Assembly: GCA_013214355.1 (NCBI GenBank)
Contig: JABSSL010000012.1
Location: 1 to 64,000 of the forward strand
Direction: 5' to 3'
Source: Saprospiraceae bacterium
GTDB lineage: Bacteria > Bacteroidota > Bacteroidia > Chitinophagales > Saprospiraceae
Length of the DNA stretch: 64,000 nucleotides
This document shows positions 44,298 to 54,333 of the stretch, one piece after another. The position numbers and the translations under genes were made by a program. Within the stretch, counting starts at the first letter, position 1. Each line of letters begins with the position of its first letter. Below the pieces are notes generated by a model. That model was not told where the DNA came from and ran no database searches. It saw only the letters and a list, made by a program, of their open reading frames with translations.

Positions 44298-46790
44298 TTA
44301 CTCTGGCTCGATCCCAAGAATCAGATTGAGCGTGCCATAATTGCTCCAATTTTGGCCACGAAGTTCTGGACGATCCAACCCGAAACCATAATCCAAGCCA
44401 ATCATTCCTAAGAAGGGGAGCTGTACCCTAAAGCCCACACCAACGGCTGGCCTCAAATCCCTTAAGTTAAACTGACTGCTGCTCTTCCACACATTACCTG
44501 CTTCACCAAATGCTAGCAAAAAAGCTCGTGAGGCGGCAGCATTGATTAGTGGATAACGAAGTTCAGCGGAGAACTTGGCAAAGGAGGCACCCCCTCCGTT
44601 TAAGGTTCCTTCCAAGTAATCGGCGGGATAGCCTCGCATGGAAATTAGATCATTTCCTGCAAATGCCAATTGCTGCGTGTTGGTCCCATTTCCGCCGACT
44701 TCGAAGCGTTCGAAGGGAGGAATGCCTATCGTATTATCGTAAGCGCTCAGCCAACCTGTTTTACCGCTTAATTTGACAACCCATTTTTTAGTAATTGGGG
44801 CGTACCATTCGGCATTGACACGCCATTTATGGTATTCCATCCACTTAAAGGATTGGCTGGTCTGGTTGCCGAAAAGTGAATAAGGTGGCGTTATCTGCCC
44901 TGAAAGCTGAACTTTGAGTCCTTTGGTTGGGAAAAATGGGTCCGATAGCGTGTAATAAGCCAGGCTTTGCTTTAAGTACAAATTGTTGAAATTCCCGTGG
45001 CTAATTGTACTTCCGTCTTCCAGTAAAATATCATCCAGGCCATTCAAGTCAATGTGCTGATAACTGAGTTCAGAGGTGGCAATGAAGTTGCCGTCTAGCC
45101 AATTGAGCCTTGTACCTAACTGTAGACTTCCACCGATTGTACTCATCGAGGCAAAAGGGTTTTCATCAGTGACGCTACTATGATTGGTAAATCTTTGGTA
45201 AAAGGTCGACAGAGTAAGACTGTTCGGCTTTTTGCCACCGAGCCAGGGTTCCGTAAAGGAAAAGTTTAAACCCTGGTAGTCTCGACCTGTGGACTGAACC
45301 CTTAGTGAAAGGGTTTGGCCATCCCCCATGGGCATGAAGGTGCCTTTGTCCCGTTGGAATAGTTTACGCAACGAAAAATTGTTGAGTGTCAGACCGATTG
45401 TTCCTACTAGACCTCCTCCTTGGTCACTTGCAGCGGGATTCCAGCTTGCCGATAATTCGTATTTCGAGGAAGGTTTCTCCTCTAGTTTGTATTCGAGGTC
45501 TACGGTCCCATCTTCTGGATTTACCTTAGTAGTCAGATCGAGGATTTCGGGATTAAAGTAGCCCAGGTTAATCAAGGCTTGTTGAGAGCGTAGGATATCA
45601 GCCCTGCTAAAGGCTTTTCCGGGCTGTGTGTGTAGTTCACGTCGAATCACGTTTTCATGTGTCTGTTCATTGCCAGTGATAGCTACTTCTCCAATTTTAG
45701 CGAGTGGGCCTTCTGTAAGTTGTATTTCTAGATCTATTTCATGGTTTTGCATATAGGTGATGGTGGGATTTACATCAAAGAAGAGGTATCCATTGTCCAA
45801 GTATAGGGCACTAATATCACGCCCCTTTGGATCAAAGCGAAGTCGTTGCTCAAGTAGGATCGGATTGTAGATGTCGCCAGATTGAATGCCTAAGACTTTG
45901 TTTAGCGTTGCGGTAGCATAAACCACATTTCCTTTCCAACGGATATTTCTAAATCGATAAGGCTGCCCCTCCTTGATGCTGAAATTTAGATTTAAGCTTG
46001 TTCCAAGGGTGTCAATCTGGACTTGATCAATGTGAGCATCTAAGTATCCTTTAGTGTGATAATACTGAACAATAGCCTGCTGATCTGATTTTAGGAGTAG
46101 CGGAAGAAAAGTCCTTTTTGCAAGGAATTTATGCTTGTCTTTGGTTCGCATCTGCTTTCGCAAACTTCGGTCTGAGAGGACTGTATTTCCGGTAAAATAG
46201 ATCTCATTAACCTTTGTTTTTTCACCTAGGGTGATAAGAACTTCCAATTGGAGCTCGTTTTGCTCGTCGTTACGTTTGGGAACAAGGTCTACTTTGGCGA
46301 AGTAATGGCCTCTTTCCAAAAGCCATTGTTTTACATTTCGTTGCGCTCTGTTTTTCGCTTCTTGGCTGACGCTAGCATCGAGAATCAGGTCTTTTGCAAT
46401 AATTTTCCGAAGTGGTTCTTGCCATTTTCGCTTTACCCCTTTGATGTAAAAGGCAGAGAGCCTGGGCATTTCCTGCAACAGGATTTTTAAAAAGATGATA
46501 TCACCCTTACGATCTGTTTCTAGAATTTGGATATCCCGAAAGAGTTGGAGTTTCCATAGCGCCTTGATGGCCTTCTGAATCTGTGGCCCGGGAACCTGAA
46601 TACGATCCCCGATTTTAAGGCCGGAGATGGTGATAATAGCTTTGTCGCTGGCCTGTTGCAAACCTTCAACGCTTAGGCCGCCGAGCTCTAGCCACTCTCC
46701 AGCTGAGGTAAAGTTCTCTTCATTGCTTTGTGCAGATACCCATCCCACTAGCAACATACCTACTAAAAGGCATAGCTTGGTTTTTTTCAT
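44298..46790 (-). CDS. bamA: Second BamA/Omp85-family outer membrane assembly factor
   Basis: 830 residues with a signal peptide (LCLLVGMLLVGWVSAQS). The N-terminal half (about 35-430) is a series of POTRA domains (LSVEGL, FYIKGVK, IYFTGNTVLSDRSLRK, IRWKGNVVYATATL, VAITGNEQTHENVIRRELHTQPG). The C-terminal beta-barrel (about 440-830) includes the L6-type region NDLISMRGYPADYLEG and ends LGIEPE. It is closely similar throughout to the gene at 47152-49686, from which a terminator separates it. Probably a duplicated BamA with shared or specialised substrates. Confidence 0.9.
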   Translation of the reverse strand: MKKTKLCLLVGMLLVGWVSAQSNEENFTSAGEWLELGGLSVEGLQQASDKAIITISGLKIGDRIQVPGPQIQKAIKALWKLQLFRDIQILETDRKGDIIFLKILLQEMPRLSAFYIKGVKRKWQEPLRKIIAKDLILDASVSQEAKNRAQRNVKQWLLERGHYFAKVDLVPKRNDEQNELQLEVLITLGEKTKVNEIYFTGNTVLSDRSLRKQMRTKDKHKFLAKRTFLPLLLKSDQQAIVQYYHTKGYLDAHIDQVQIDTLGTSLNLNFSIKEGQPYRFRNIRWKGNVVYATATLNKVLGIQSGDIYNPILLEQRLRFDPKGRDISALYLDNGYLFFDVNPTITYMQNHEIDLEIQLTEGPLAKIGEVAITGNEQTHENVIRRELHTQPGKAFSRADILRSQQALINLGYFNPEILDLTTKVNPEDGTVDLEYKLEEKPSSKYELSASWNPAASDQGGGLVGTIGLTLNNFSLRKLFQRDKGTFMPMGDGQTLSLRVQSTGRDYQGLNFSFTEPWLGGKKPNSLTLSTFYQRFTNHSSVTDENPFASMSTIGGSLQLGTRLNWLDGNFIATSELSYQHIDLNGLDDILLEDGSTISHGNFNNLYLKQSLAYYTLSDPFFPTKGLKVQLSGQITPPYSLFGNQTSQSFKWMEYHKWRVNAEWYAPITKKWVVKLSGKTGWLSAYDNTIGIPPFERFEVGGNGTNTQQLAFAGNDLISMRGYPADYLEGTLNGGGASFAKFSAELRYPLINAAASRAFLLAFGEAGNVWKSSSQFNLRDLRPAVGVGFRVQLPFLGMIGLDYGFGLDRPELRGQNWSNYGTLNLILGIEPE

Positions 46791-47151
46791 AGATCGTAAT
46801 GCTCATTAAGCAGGATTGAGTAGAAGGAGCAATAAATCCCCAGCCCTACAGGATCAATGTATAGGCGTTGACAGGATACTTTTGCTTATCCCAATCCGAT
46901 TTAAGACAGATGTGTTGGCTTCGAAGAATGATATAAGTGGACGCGTAAAACCAGGGAGCTCCCCAATAAAAGGTATACGCAAACGACCGCTATGGGTCTA
47001 TACTTTAAAGACGATGATTGAGGGTAAAGGGTTGGTTGTCAATTAAAAAAGTTTCATTTTGAAGCGTCTACCATGAAACTGAAAAAGCAAACGCCCGAAT
47101 TTTGTTCTTGCAAAATTCGGGCGTTTACTGCGAGCTTATTGTATCGTTATC
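46791..47151. other. Spacer between the tandem bamA genes
   Basis: 361 bases with no gene. It contains the terminator of the upstream bamA (47080-47126) and presumably a separate promoter for the second bamA. Confidence 0.5.
47080..47126 (-). terminator. Terminator after the first bamA
   Basis: Sixteen-base perfect stem (47089-47104 with 47111-47126) with a six-base loop. On the minus strand it is followed by GCTTTTTCAG. It lies 26 bases after the bamA stop. Confidence 0.88.
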
Positions 47152-49686
47152 CTATTCCGGTTCGAAACCAAGCACAATGTTGAAATCACCTAGGTTATTC
47201 AATGTTCTGGCGCCCGGCTTATCAAACCCAAGACCATAATCGAAACCAATCGTACCGAACATTGGTAGGAAAACCCGAAGTCCCATACCGACTGATCGTT
47301 TAAGGTCAAATGGATTGAAGTCGCGTAGACTTCTCCAAGTGTTACCACCTTGAGCGAAGGCTAGTACGTATATGGTGGAACTAGGATTTACGGAGAGTGG
47401 GTACCTCAATTCTAAGGTGAATTTATCGAAGACGGGGGTTGGAACCGTAGCGGAAGTACCGTTTGGATCTAAGTTAGCTTCCAGCTGGTTCTCCTCATAA
47501 CCACGTAGAGAGATAATATCTACCCCTGCGAAACCAAATTGCTGGTTGTTAATACCATCACCACCCACTTGGAATCGTTCGAATGGGGAGGTTCCGATAT
47601 CTCTATTATAGAATCCAAGGATACCAATCTTTGCTTGGGCTTTCAACACCAACTTCCCGGCGTTACTACTAGGATCATTACCTCCGGCCAGCGTTGTATA
47701 CCATTCCGCATCGAAACGCCATTTGTGATATTCCAACCAGCGGAATCTCTCTTCTGGCGTCTGCTCCGCGTAGTTAGCATTTCTATTGAAGATGGAATAG
47801 GGAGGCGTTAACTGTACGGACAAAGAAATCTTAGAACCACTCGCTGGGAAAAGCGGGTCACTTACGGTTGTACGTGCGATCGTTTGCTTGATACTGAAGT
47901 TGTTGAAACTACCAGAGTTTACAATCGTTCCATCGTCTGTCCGGAAGTTAGTCCAGTTGTTTAGATTCAGTGCCTGAATATTGACAGCAGTACTAGACAC
48001 AAAGTTATCATCTGGCCAGCGAAGACGTGTTCCTAGACTTACCGAGATCTGTGAAATATCGAAGCTTTGTCCAGTAAAAGCAAATCGGTTGTAGAAAGCT
48101 GCAACCGTAAAGGCATTTGGTTTTCGGCCACCCAACCAAGGCTCCGTCAAGGAAACATTGTAGGATTGGTAAAATTCCCCGTTCGTTTGAGCCCGAATGG
48201 AAAGTCTTTGACCATCACCCTGTGGCAAGGGACGCCAAGCCTCTCCCTTAAACATGTTACGCAAAGAGAAATTATTGAAGGAAACCCCCAGCGTACCAAT
48301 TACTCGCCGGAATCCACCCCAACCTGCTGAAAGTTCCAACTGATCAGAGGGCTTTTCTTCTACCGTATATTCAATATCTACCGTACCTCGGTTCGGATTT
48401 ACTGGCGTGTTAATGCCTAATGCTTCCGGGTTGAAATAGCCCAAATTGACAATCTCACGCTGTGAACGAATGATGTCAGAACGGCTAAACTTGGAACCGG
48501 GACGAGTCCTTAGTTCGCGACGGATCACGTGTTCGTGTGTACGGTCATTACCCGCTATGACTACCTTATCGATGGTTGCTTGTGGTCCCTCGAAAATTCG
48601 AATTTCCAAATCAATGGAATCACCATCAATAGCTACTTCAGTTGGATCGACTTGGAAAAACAAGTATCCATTATCCATATACTGGGTACTCACATCACGC
48701 CCATCTTGACTAAATCGAAGTCTAGTCTCCAACAGTTCTTGATTATAGATATCTCCACTATTGATACCCAATATACTTTGGAGGGCTTCGGTGGTATAGA
48801 TGGTATTCCCCTTCCAAGCAATATTTCTGAAGTAGTATTGTGACCCTTCCTCAATGTCGAGGTTGATCATCAAGAGTCCGTCATCGTTTCGCCAAATGCT
48901 GTCTGCCTCAATTTGTGCATCCCTGTAGCCTAATTTATTGTAATAGGCTATCAATTGATTCTTATCTGTTTCAAAGTCATCCTTGATCAGCTTAGAGGAA
49001 GCGAAGATTTTACGTTTTCGCCTCGTATTTTTCATTTGCTTACGAAGCTTCTTGGCTGTCACGCTGCTATTACCGGTAAAAGTAATATCATCAATTTTCA
49101 CTCTAGAGCCGCGATCAATATCAAAGACAAGCAGTACCGAGTTGATTCTAGCTGTATCTTTTTCTTCCAAAACATCAACCTTAACATCCAAAAAACCCTT
49201 GTTAATGAAGAAGTTTTGAATAGCCTCAGCAGAATTTACCTTTATATTTTCAGTAACGATACCTCCTTTCAAAAGGAATCGATTTACCTCGTCATTCAGA
49301 TCATCATGGTAAGATTTTTTGGTTCCACGGTAGGTGTGGCGAGATAGGCGAGGGCGTTCCTGCAGATGTACCTCCAAAAAGATCACATCACCGATGACTT
49401 TTTCCTGGATGATTTTCACATCCGTAAAAAGTCTTAATTTCCACAAGGCCTTGATCGCTTTTGGGATCTCTGGACCAGGAATTCTGAGATTCTCTCCGAT
49501 TTTCAAGCCCGTCACTCCAATGATAGCGTTGTCATCACTGAAGTTGGCACCAAGTACGGTGATACCACCGATCTCGAAGTCCTTTGGCTCCCCATAGGTC
49601 ATAACACCAAGCGTGTCAGCAACCTGCGCCCCCAAGAAAAAGGGGCTCAAACAAACGAAACAAAAAAGTAAAAGATTTTTTTTCAT
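47152..49686 (-). CDS. bamA: BamA/Omp85-family outer membrane assembly factor
   Basis: 844 residues with a signal peptide (LLLFCFVCLSPFFLGAQ). POTRA domains occupy about 30-430 (ITVLGANFS, HTYRGTK, ITFTGNSSVTAKKLRKQM, IAWKGNTIYTTEAL, VVIAGNDRTHEHVIRREL). The barrel follows, with VDIISLRGYEENQLEA and a C-terminal strand ending LGFEPE. It is the first gene after uppS on this strand, the usual Bacteroidota position for the essential bamA, so I take this copy as the primary one. It folds and inserts beta-barrel proteins into the outer membrane. No skp/ompH gene follows. Confidence 0.93.
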   Translation of the reverse strand: MKKNLLLFCFVCLSPFFLGAQVADTLGVMTYGEPKDFEIGGITVLGANFSDDNAIIGVTGLKIGENLRIPGPEIPKAIKALWKLRLFTDVKIIQEKVIGDVIFLEVHLQERPRLSRHTYRGTKKSYHDDLNDEVNRFLLKGGIVTENIKVNSAEAIQNFFINKGFLDVKVDVLEEKDTARINSVLLVFDIDRGSRVKIDDITFTGNSSVTAKKLRKQMKNTRRKRKIFASSKLIKDDFETDKNQLIAYYNKLGYRDAQIEADSIWRNDDGLLMINLDIEEGSQYYFRNIAWKGNTIYTTEALQSILGINSGDIYNQELLETRLRFSQDGRDVSTQYMDNGYLFFQVDPTEVAIDGDSIDLEIRIFEGPQATIDKVVIAGNDRTHEHVIRRELRTRPGSKFSRSDIIRSQREIVNLGYFNPEALGINTPVNPNRGTVDIEYTVEEKPSDQLELSAGWGGFRRVIGTLGVSFNNFSLRNMFKGEAWRPLPQGDGQRLSIRAQTNGEFYQSYNVSLTEPWLGGRKPNAFTVAAFYNRFAFTGQSFDISQISVSLGTRLRWPDDNFVSSTAVNIQALNLNNWTNFRTDDGTIVNSGSFNNFSIKQTIARTTVSDPLFPASGSKISLSVQLTPPYSIFNRNANYAEQTPEERFRWLEYHKWRFDAEWYTTLAGGNDPSSNAGKLVLKAQAKIGILGFYNRDIGTSPFERFQVGGDGINNQQFGFAGVDIISLRGYEENQLEANLDPNGTSATVPTPVFDKFTLELRYPLSVNPSSTIYVLAFAQGGNTWRSLRDFNPFDLKRSVGMGLRVFLPMFGTIGFDYGLGFDKPGARTLNNLGDFNIVLGFEPE

Positions 49687-50001
49687 CCTCTTATTCTAAT
49701 TAAAGCACGGGAGTTCTTCGGATCTATTACGAACTCCAACTTCGCAGTGGAAATACACTTGTATGGAATACTGTACCACAATTTTGGGTGGCTGTTGCTT
49801 GGAATGTCTTTCAACTAAGCCACTACCAAAACGAACCAGATCTTCATCCGTTGCCAGTGGAAATGCAATTTCTAGGACGCTTCGGGTCAAAACTCAAGCC
49901 TCTTTTTCGCAATTCAATGACAAGTTCCATGCAAGGGACAGAATTTATCAGAGAAGAAATCACAAAAGAAAGAGAGTGGGTGGTAAACAATGGTTGTATG
50001 C
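49687..50001. other. Gap between bamA and uppS
   Basis: 315 bases. Short plus-strand frames are open here (49763-50050, 49788-50021), overlapping the end of uppS, but no family is recognised. In related genomes a DUF6089 membrane protein gene often occupies this position; I do not see it here. Confidence 0.4.
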
Positions 50002-50742
50002 CTATACCAATTGCTCACTAATTTTTCCAAAGCGTCTTTCTCTGTTTTGATAGTCGATAATGGCTTGGTAGAATTGATCTTTTCTAAAGTCAGGCCAAAA
50101 TACTGGGCTGAAATACAATTCTGAGTAAGCCAGTTGCCAGAGCAGAAAATTGCTTATTCTCCTTTCGCCACTAGTGCGGATCAATAATTCAGGATCTGGA
50201 ATTTTGCTGGTGCTTAGTGATTGAGCGAGGCGTTCCTCATCAATATCTTCGGGAGAAATCACACCCTCTTGTACTTGTTTCGCCAATTGCTTAGTGGCCT
50301 GAGCAATATCCCATTTGCCACTGTAATTGAGCGCCAGAATAAGTGTCATTCTGGTATTGTTTTTGGTGTTTTCGATGCCCTTCAGTAGAGCGGAGTGTGT
50401 CTCTTTAGGGAGTAGGCTGATGTCGCCAATAGCCTGTAATTTGATGTTATTTTTGTTGAGGGTATTGATTTCTTTGTGAAGTGTTTCGACCAGCAATCGC
50501 ATCAATGCGCCGACTTCTAACTTAGGGCGCTTCCAGTTTTCTGTCGAGAAAGCGTAAAGCGTCAAGTAAGAGACCCCCAGTTCTGCTGCTGCTTCTGTAG
50601 TTTCACGAACAGCTTTCACTCCATTTCTGTGGCCAAAAACACGGGGCTTGCCATGTTGTTTAGCCCATCTGCCATTACCGTCCATAATGATGGCAATGTG
50701 CTTAGGGAGTTTTTCAGGTATTATCTCTGATTTAAGGTCCAT
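50002..50742 (-). CDS. uppS: Isoprenyl transferase (undecaprenyl diphosphate synthase)
   Basis: 246 residues with the full cis-prenyltransferase signature: HIAIIMDGNGRWAKQHGKPR with the catalytic Asp, GHRNGVKAV, LTLYAFSTENWKRP, and the C-terminal DPELLIRTSGERRISNFLLW and YFSPVFWPDF. It condenses isopentenyl diphosphate to the C55 lipid carrier for peptidoglycan and polysaccharide synthesis. It precedes bamA on the same strand, as in other members of the phylum. Confidence 0.97.
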   Translation of the reverse strand: MDLKSEIIPEKLPKHIAIIMDGNGRWAKQHGKPRVFGHRNGVKAVRETTEAAAELGVSYLTLYAFSTENWKRPKLEVGALMRLLVETLHKEINTLNKNNIKLQAIGDISLLPKETHSALLKGIENTKNNTRMTLILALNYSGKWDIAQATKQLAKQVQEGVISPEDIDEERLAQSLSTSKIPDPELLIRTSGERRISNFLLWQLAYSELYFSPVFWPDFRKDQFYQAIIDYQNRERRFGKISEQLV

Positions 50743-51015
50743 TTTCTTGGCTTCGACGCTTAGCTCACCTAGCTCATTTTTTCTGGGGAAAATTCAGTTG
50801 TTTCCGTGGTCAGAGTACGATGGCTTTGATTTCGTCCGACCTGAGTTCAGGTCTTGAAAGATTGCCACTTTACGCTGCCCGAGGGAAATACCCAGGGAGG
50901 GAATTTACTAGGTAGCTACCAGGTTCTCAAAAATTCGCACAAAGTTAAGAAGATTTATGTAAAATAGGCCACTTTGTTAAATCTGTCGTATTTTGTGCAG
51001 ATTAAACGACACCAA

Positions 51016-52710
51016 ATGAAGTTTGAAGAATATCAATATGAACGACCAGAAATGGTCGATTTCTCCACCCGATTTGAGTCTCTGCTGAATCAATTCAAGG
51101 AAGCGCCTGACCTCACCACGCAGAACGAACTCTTTAGCCAGATTAATGAGATGCGGACAGAGTTTATGTCGATGTACAACATTTGCTACATCAGACATAC
51201 GGTAGACACGGCGAATGAGTTTTACGAAAAGGAAAACGCATTTTTTGATCAAGAGATGCCTGCCTACGAAGGATTAAATACCCAATTCTATCGCTTGCTT
51301 TTGGAGTCTAAGTTCAGAAAAGAGCTAGAGGCTAAATGGGGGAGTCAGTTATTCACTATTGCTGAATTGAGCTTGAAAACCTTTAAGCCTGCGATTCTAA
51401 AGGATATGCAGGAGGAAAATCGCCTTAGCAGTGAATATGTCAAGTTGAAGGCTAGTGCCAAGATCAATTTCAAGGGGAAGGACCACAATCTTTCCTCCAT
51501 ATACGTTGAAGAGACAGGGCCGGACCGGGATTCTAGAGCAGCGGCTGCGAGTGCTAAATGGGCCTTTTTCGAGGCGAATTCGGATGCTTTCGATTCCATT
51601 TTCAACATGTTGGTGAAAACACGGCATGGCATCGCTAAAAAATTGGGATTTAAAAATTTTATTGAGCTAGGATATGCGCGGATGCTGCGTTCTGACTACA
51701 ACGCCGAAATGGTTGCGCATTTTCGCGAACAAATTCGACAATATGTTGTACCTTTAGCGACGTCGTTATACGAACGGCAACGAAAGCGTTTGGGGATCGA
51801 GAACTTGAAATTCTATGATGAAGAGTTCCGTTTTGCCTCCGGCAATCCCGCCCCAAAAGGAGATCCAAGTTGGATTATCAATAACGCTAATGAAATGTAC
51901 AGTGAGCTTTCTGAGGAGACTCATGAGTTTTTTCGCTTTATGCAGGATAATCAACTCATGGATCTAGAGACCAAGCCTAGCAAAGCCACTGGTGGATATT
52001 GTACTTACATCGGAAAATTCAAAGCTCCCTATATATTTTCTAATTTTAATGGGACAAGTGGTGATATTGACGTGCTTACGCACGAGGCTGGCCATGCTTT
52101 CCAAGTTTATGCTAGTCGTAATATCGGAATCAATGAATACAACTGGCCTACCTATGAGGCTTGTGAGATTCATTCCATGAGCATGGAATTTTTTACTTGG
52201 CCTTGGATGCACTTGTTCTTCGAGACAGACACTAACAAATACAAGTTTGCGCATTTGAGCAATGCTATATGCTTTCTTCCTTATGGAGTGGCAGTGGATG
52301 AGTTTCAGCACTTTGTGTATGAAAATCCCGAAGCATCCCCAAAGGATAGAAATAAAGCATGGAAAGCTATTGAACATAAATACTTACCCCACAGAGACTA
52401 CGACGGAAATCAATATTTAGAAAATGGAGGATTTTGGCAAAAGCAAAGCCATATCTACTCTTCACCATTTTATTATATTGATTACACTTTGGCCCAAATT
52501 TGTGCTTTTCAATTTTGGCTCAAAGATCAAAAAAACCATAGACATGCATGGGCGGATTACCTACGACTATGCAAGGCGGGAGGAAGTAAATCTTTTCTCG
52601 AGCTAGTCAAGTTGGCTAATCTAAGTTCTCCCTTCGAGGACAATGGAATAGCCTCCGTCGTGAAGGACATCAAAACATGGTTGGATTCTATAGATGACAG
52701 TGACTTCTAG
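51016..52710 (+). CDS. M3 family oligoendopeptidase
   Basis: 564 residues from the ATG at 51016 (MKFEEYQYERPEMV). An earlier in-frame ATG at 50974 adds an atypical leader. The zinc motif HEAGH (356-360) lies in VLTHEAGHAFQVYASR, with the downstream ligand region YEACEIHSMSMEF. The N-terminal half is helical as in PepF/M3. A cytoplasmic peptidase that trims oligopeptides. It is divergent from uppS. Confidence 0.93.
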   Translation: MKFEEYQYERPEMVDFSTRFESLLNQFKEAPDLTTQNELFSQINEMRTEFMSMYNICYIRHTVDTANEFYEKENAFFDQEMPAYEGLNTQFYRLLLESKFRKELEAKWGSQLFTIAELSLKTFKPAILKDMQEENRLSSEYVKLKASAKINFKGKDHNLSSIYVEETGPDRDSRAAAASAKWAFFEANSDAFDSIFNMLVKTRHGIAKKLGFKNFIELGYARMLRSDYNAEMVAHFREQIRQYVVPLATSLYERQRKRLGIENLKFYDEEFRFASGNPAPKGDPSWIINNANEMYSELSEETHEFFRFMQDNQLMDLETKPSKATGGYCTYIGKFKAPYIFSNFNGTSGDIDVLTHEAGHAFQVYASRNIGINEYNWPTYEACEIHSMSMEFFTWPWMHLFFETDTNKYKFAHLSNAICFLPYGVAVDEFQHFVYENPEASPKDRNKAWKAIEHKYLPHRDYDGNQYLENGGFWQKQSHIYSSPFYYIDYTLAQICAFQFWLKDQKNHRHAWADYLRLCKAGGSKSFLELVKLANLSSPFEDNGIASVVKDIKTWLDSIDDSDF

Positions 52711-52837
52711 CCCCACAATCTAGTCACCTGGATCGTGCTGACTGAAATAGTCAGTTCTTGTTGCTGTTTCATCGCCTTCAGCTTCTATCCGTAAGGATAT
52801 TAGCCTGGTGTAATTGTGAATCACAATCTCTATACTG

Positions 52838-53947
52838 ATGGACGTAATATTACTTAGTTTTCTGACTGCTTTTACGCTGACGTACTTTGCCATTCCCTCG
52901 ATCATTTTTTTGGCAAAAGAGAAAAGAATTTTTGATGAACCTGGGAACCGTAGCTCGCATGAAGTGAATACCCCGTCACTCGGGGGGATCGCTATCTTTG
53001 CTGGTGTACTATTTTCTATTGTCCTATGGACACCTTTCGGCGAATTCAATCAACTCCAGTACATTCTCTGTGCATTTTTGATCTTGTTCTTGGTGGGAGC
53101 CAGGGATGATGTCATGCCCATGGCTGCGAACAAGAAGATGTTTGCGCAAATTCTAGCAGCCAGTATCTTGGTTTTTAAGTCAAATATAGAGTTGACGAGT
53201 CTGTATGGCCTATTTGGAATGGTGGGAGAGCTGCCTTATTGGCTATCTTGTTTGATCTCCATTTTTACAATTTTAGTGATTGTGAATGCCTTCAATCTTA
53301 TTGACGGGATTAATGGATTGGCGGGCTCAATTGGCTCATTAATCGCTTCTACGCTGGGTTGTTGGTTTATTTTGACGGAGCATTTTGAATACGCCATAGT
53401 TGCTTTTGCTTGTGTTGGAGCCATTGTGGCTTTTCTGAAATATAATTTCACTCCCGCGAAAATATTTATGGGAGATACCGGTTCGCTTCATATCGGCTTG
53501 GTTTGCGCCATTCTAGTAATACAGTTTATCGATATCAACTATCATTTGCCCGAAGGGGCTCCTTACAAACTGGGTTCGACACCTGTGGTAGCGATCGGAA
53601 TTATGATCATTCCGCTATTTGATACGATTCGGGTTTTCATCACCCGGATTATTCGAGGATACTCTCCTTTTCATCCGGATCGTCGACACATCCATCACTT
53701 ATTGTTGGATTACGGTTGTAGCCATATGCGTGCAACGGGGATTTTGCTATTTGTTAATGTGATCTTTATTTCTTTTGTGCTTGCCTTCCATAGTGTAATT
53801 GAGCTACACTTATTATTTTGTACCGTATTGGTTGCTGCGACCGCTTTGACGTATTTTCTACACAATGCAGTAGTGCGAAAGAAATGGCAGCAGGAAACTA
53901 GTTTACCCCCCAAGCGTAAACCACAACCCTCGGAATCAACGGTATAA
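52838..53947 (+). CDS. MraY/WecA-family undecaprenyl-phosphate sugar-1-phosphate transferase
   Basis: 369 residues with about ten membrane segments. Family motifs are present: NRSSHEVNTPSLGGIAIF, GARDDVMPMAANKKMFAQ with the Asp pair, NAFNLIDGINGLAG, FMGDTGSLHIGLV, and HPDRRHIHHLLLD. The last is typical of the WecA/TagO branch rather than MraY. It transfers a sugar phosphate from a UDP-sugar to undecaprenyl phosphate to start polysaccharide synthesis. The ending is adjacent to the crcB start with no spacer. Confidence 0.92.
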   Translation: MDVILLSFLTAFTLTYFAIPSIIFLAKEKRIFDEPGNRSSHEVNTPSLGGIAIFAGVLFSIVLWTPFGEFNQLQYILCAFLILFLVGARDDVMPMAANKKMFAQILAASILVFKSNIELTSLYGLFGMVGELPYWLSCLISIFTILVIVNAFNLIDGINGLAGSIGSLIASTLGCWFILTEHFEYAIVAFACVGAIVAFLKYNFTPAKIFMGDTGSLHIGLVCAILVIQFIDINYHLPEGAPYKLGSTPVVAIGIMIIPLFDTIRVFITRIIRGYSPFHPDRRHIHHLLLDYGCSHMRATGILLFVNVIFISFVLAFHSVIELHLLFCTVLVAATALTYFLHNAVVRKKWQQETSLPPKRKPQPSESTV

Positions 53948-54310
53948 ATGCTACAAATTGCTCTTGTTTTTCTAGGTGGAGGCCTTGGAAGTCTATGTCG
54001 CTATGGAATTGCGCGTATGCTTTCGAGTCAAGCCTTTCAATTTCCACTAGCCACCTTACTAGCCAATATCATTAGTTGTATTGTCTTAGGCTATTGTACG
54101 GGTCTGTTGCTGAGAGACGGTATATCGATGTCTGCTCGTCTTCTGATTATGACCGGATTCTGTGGTGGATTTAGCACTTTTTCCACTTTTACAGGAGAAA
54201 CCTTCCTGTTAATGCAGGAGGGACAGCACCTCTTGGCACTGCTAAATATCGCAGGATCAATTTTGATTTGTCTAGTCTGTTTTTACTTAGGTATGGTTTG
54301 GGCCAAATAG
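53948..54310 (+). CDS. crcB: Fluoride channel CrcB/FluC
   Basis: 120 residues with four membrane segments, GGGLGSLCRYGIARML at the N-terminus, and the pore motif GFCGGFSTFSTFTGE with the conserved Phe/Thr box. It exports fluoride as a dual-topology dimer; a single gene copy fits a homodimer. It starts immediately after the transferase stop and is cotranscribed with it. No fluoride riboswitch was recognised upstream. Confidence 0.95.
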   Translation: MLQIALVFLGGGLGSLCRYGIARMLSSQAFQFPLATLLANIISCIVLGYCTGLLLRDGISMSARLLIMTGFCGGFSTFSTFTGETFLLMQEGQHLLALLNIAGSILICLVCFYLGMVWAK

Positions 54311-54333
54311 GAACACGCCAATTACCCTTTTTC

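Noticed and set aside
49763-50050. Plus-strand frames between bamA and uppS
   Set aside because: They overlap the end of uppS, are in competing frames, and match no family I recognise.
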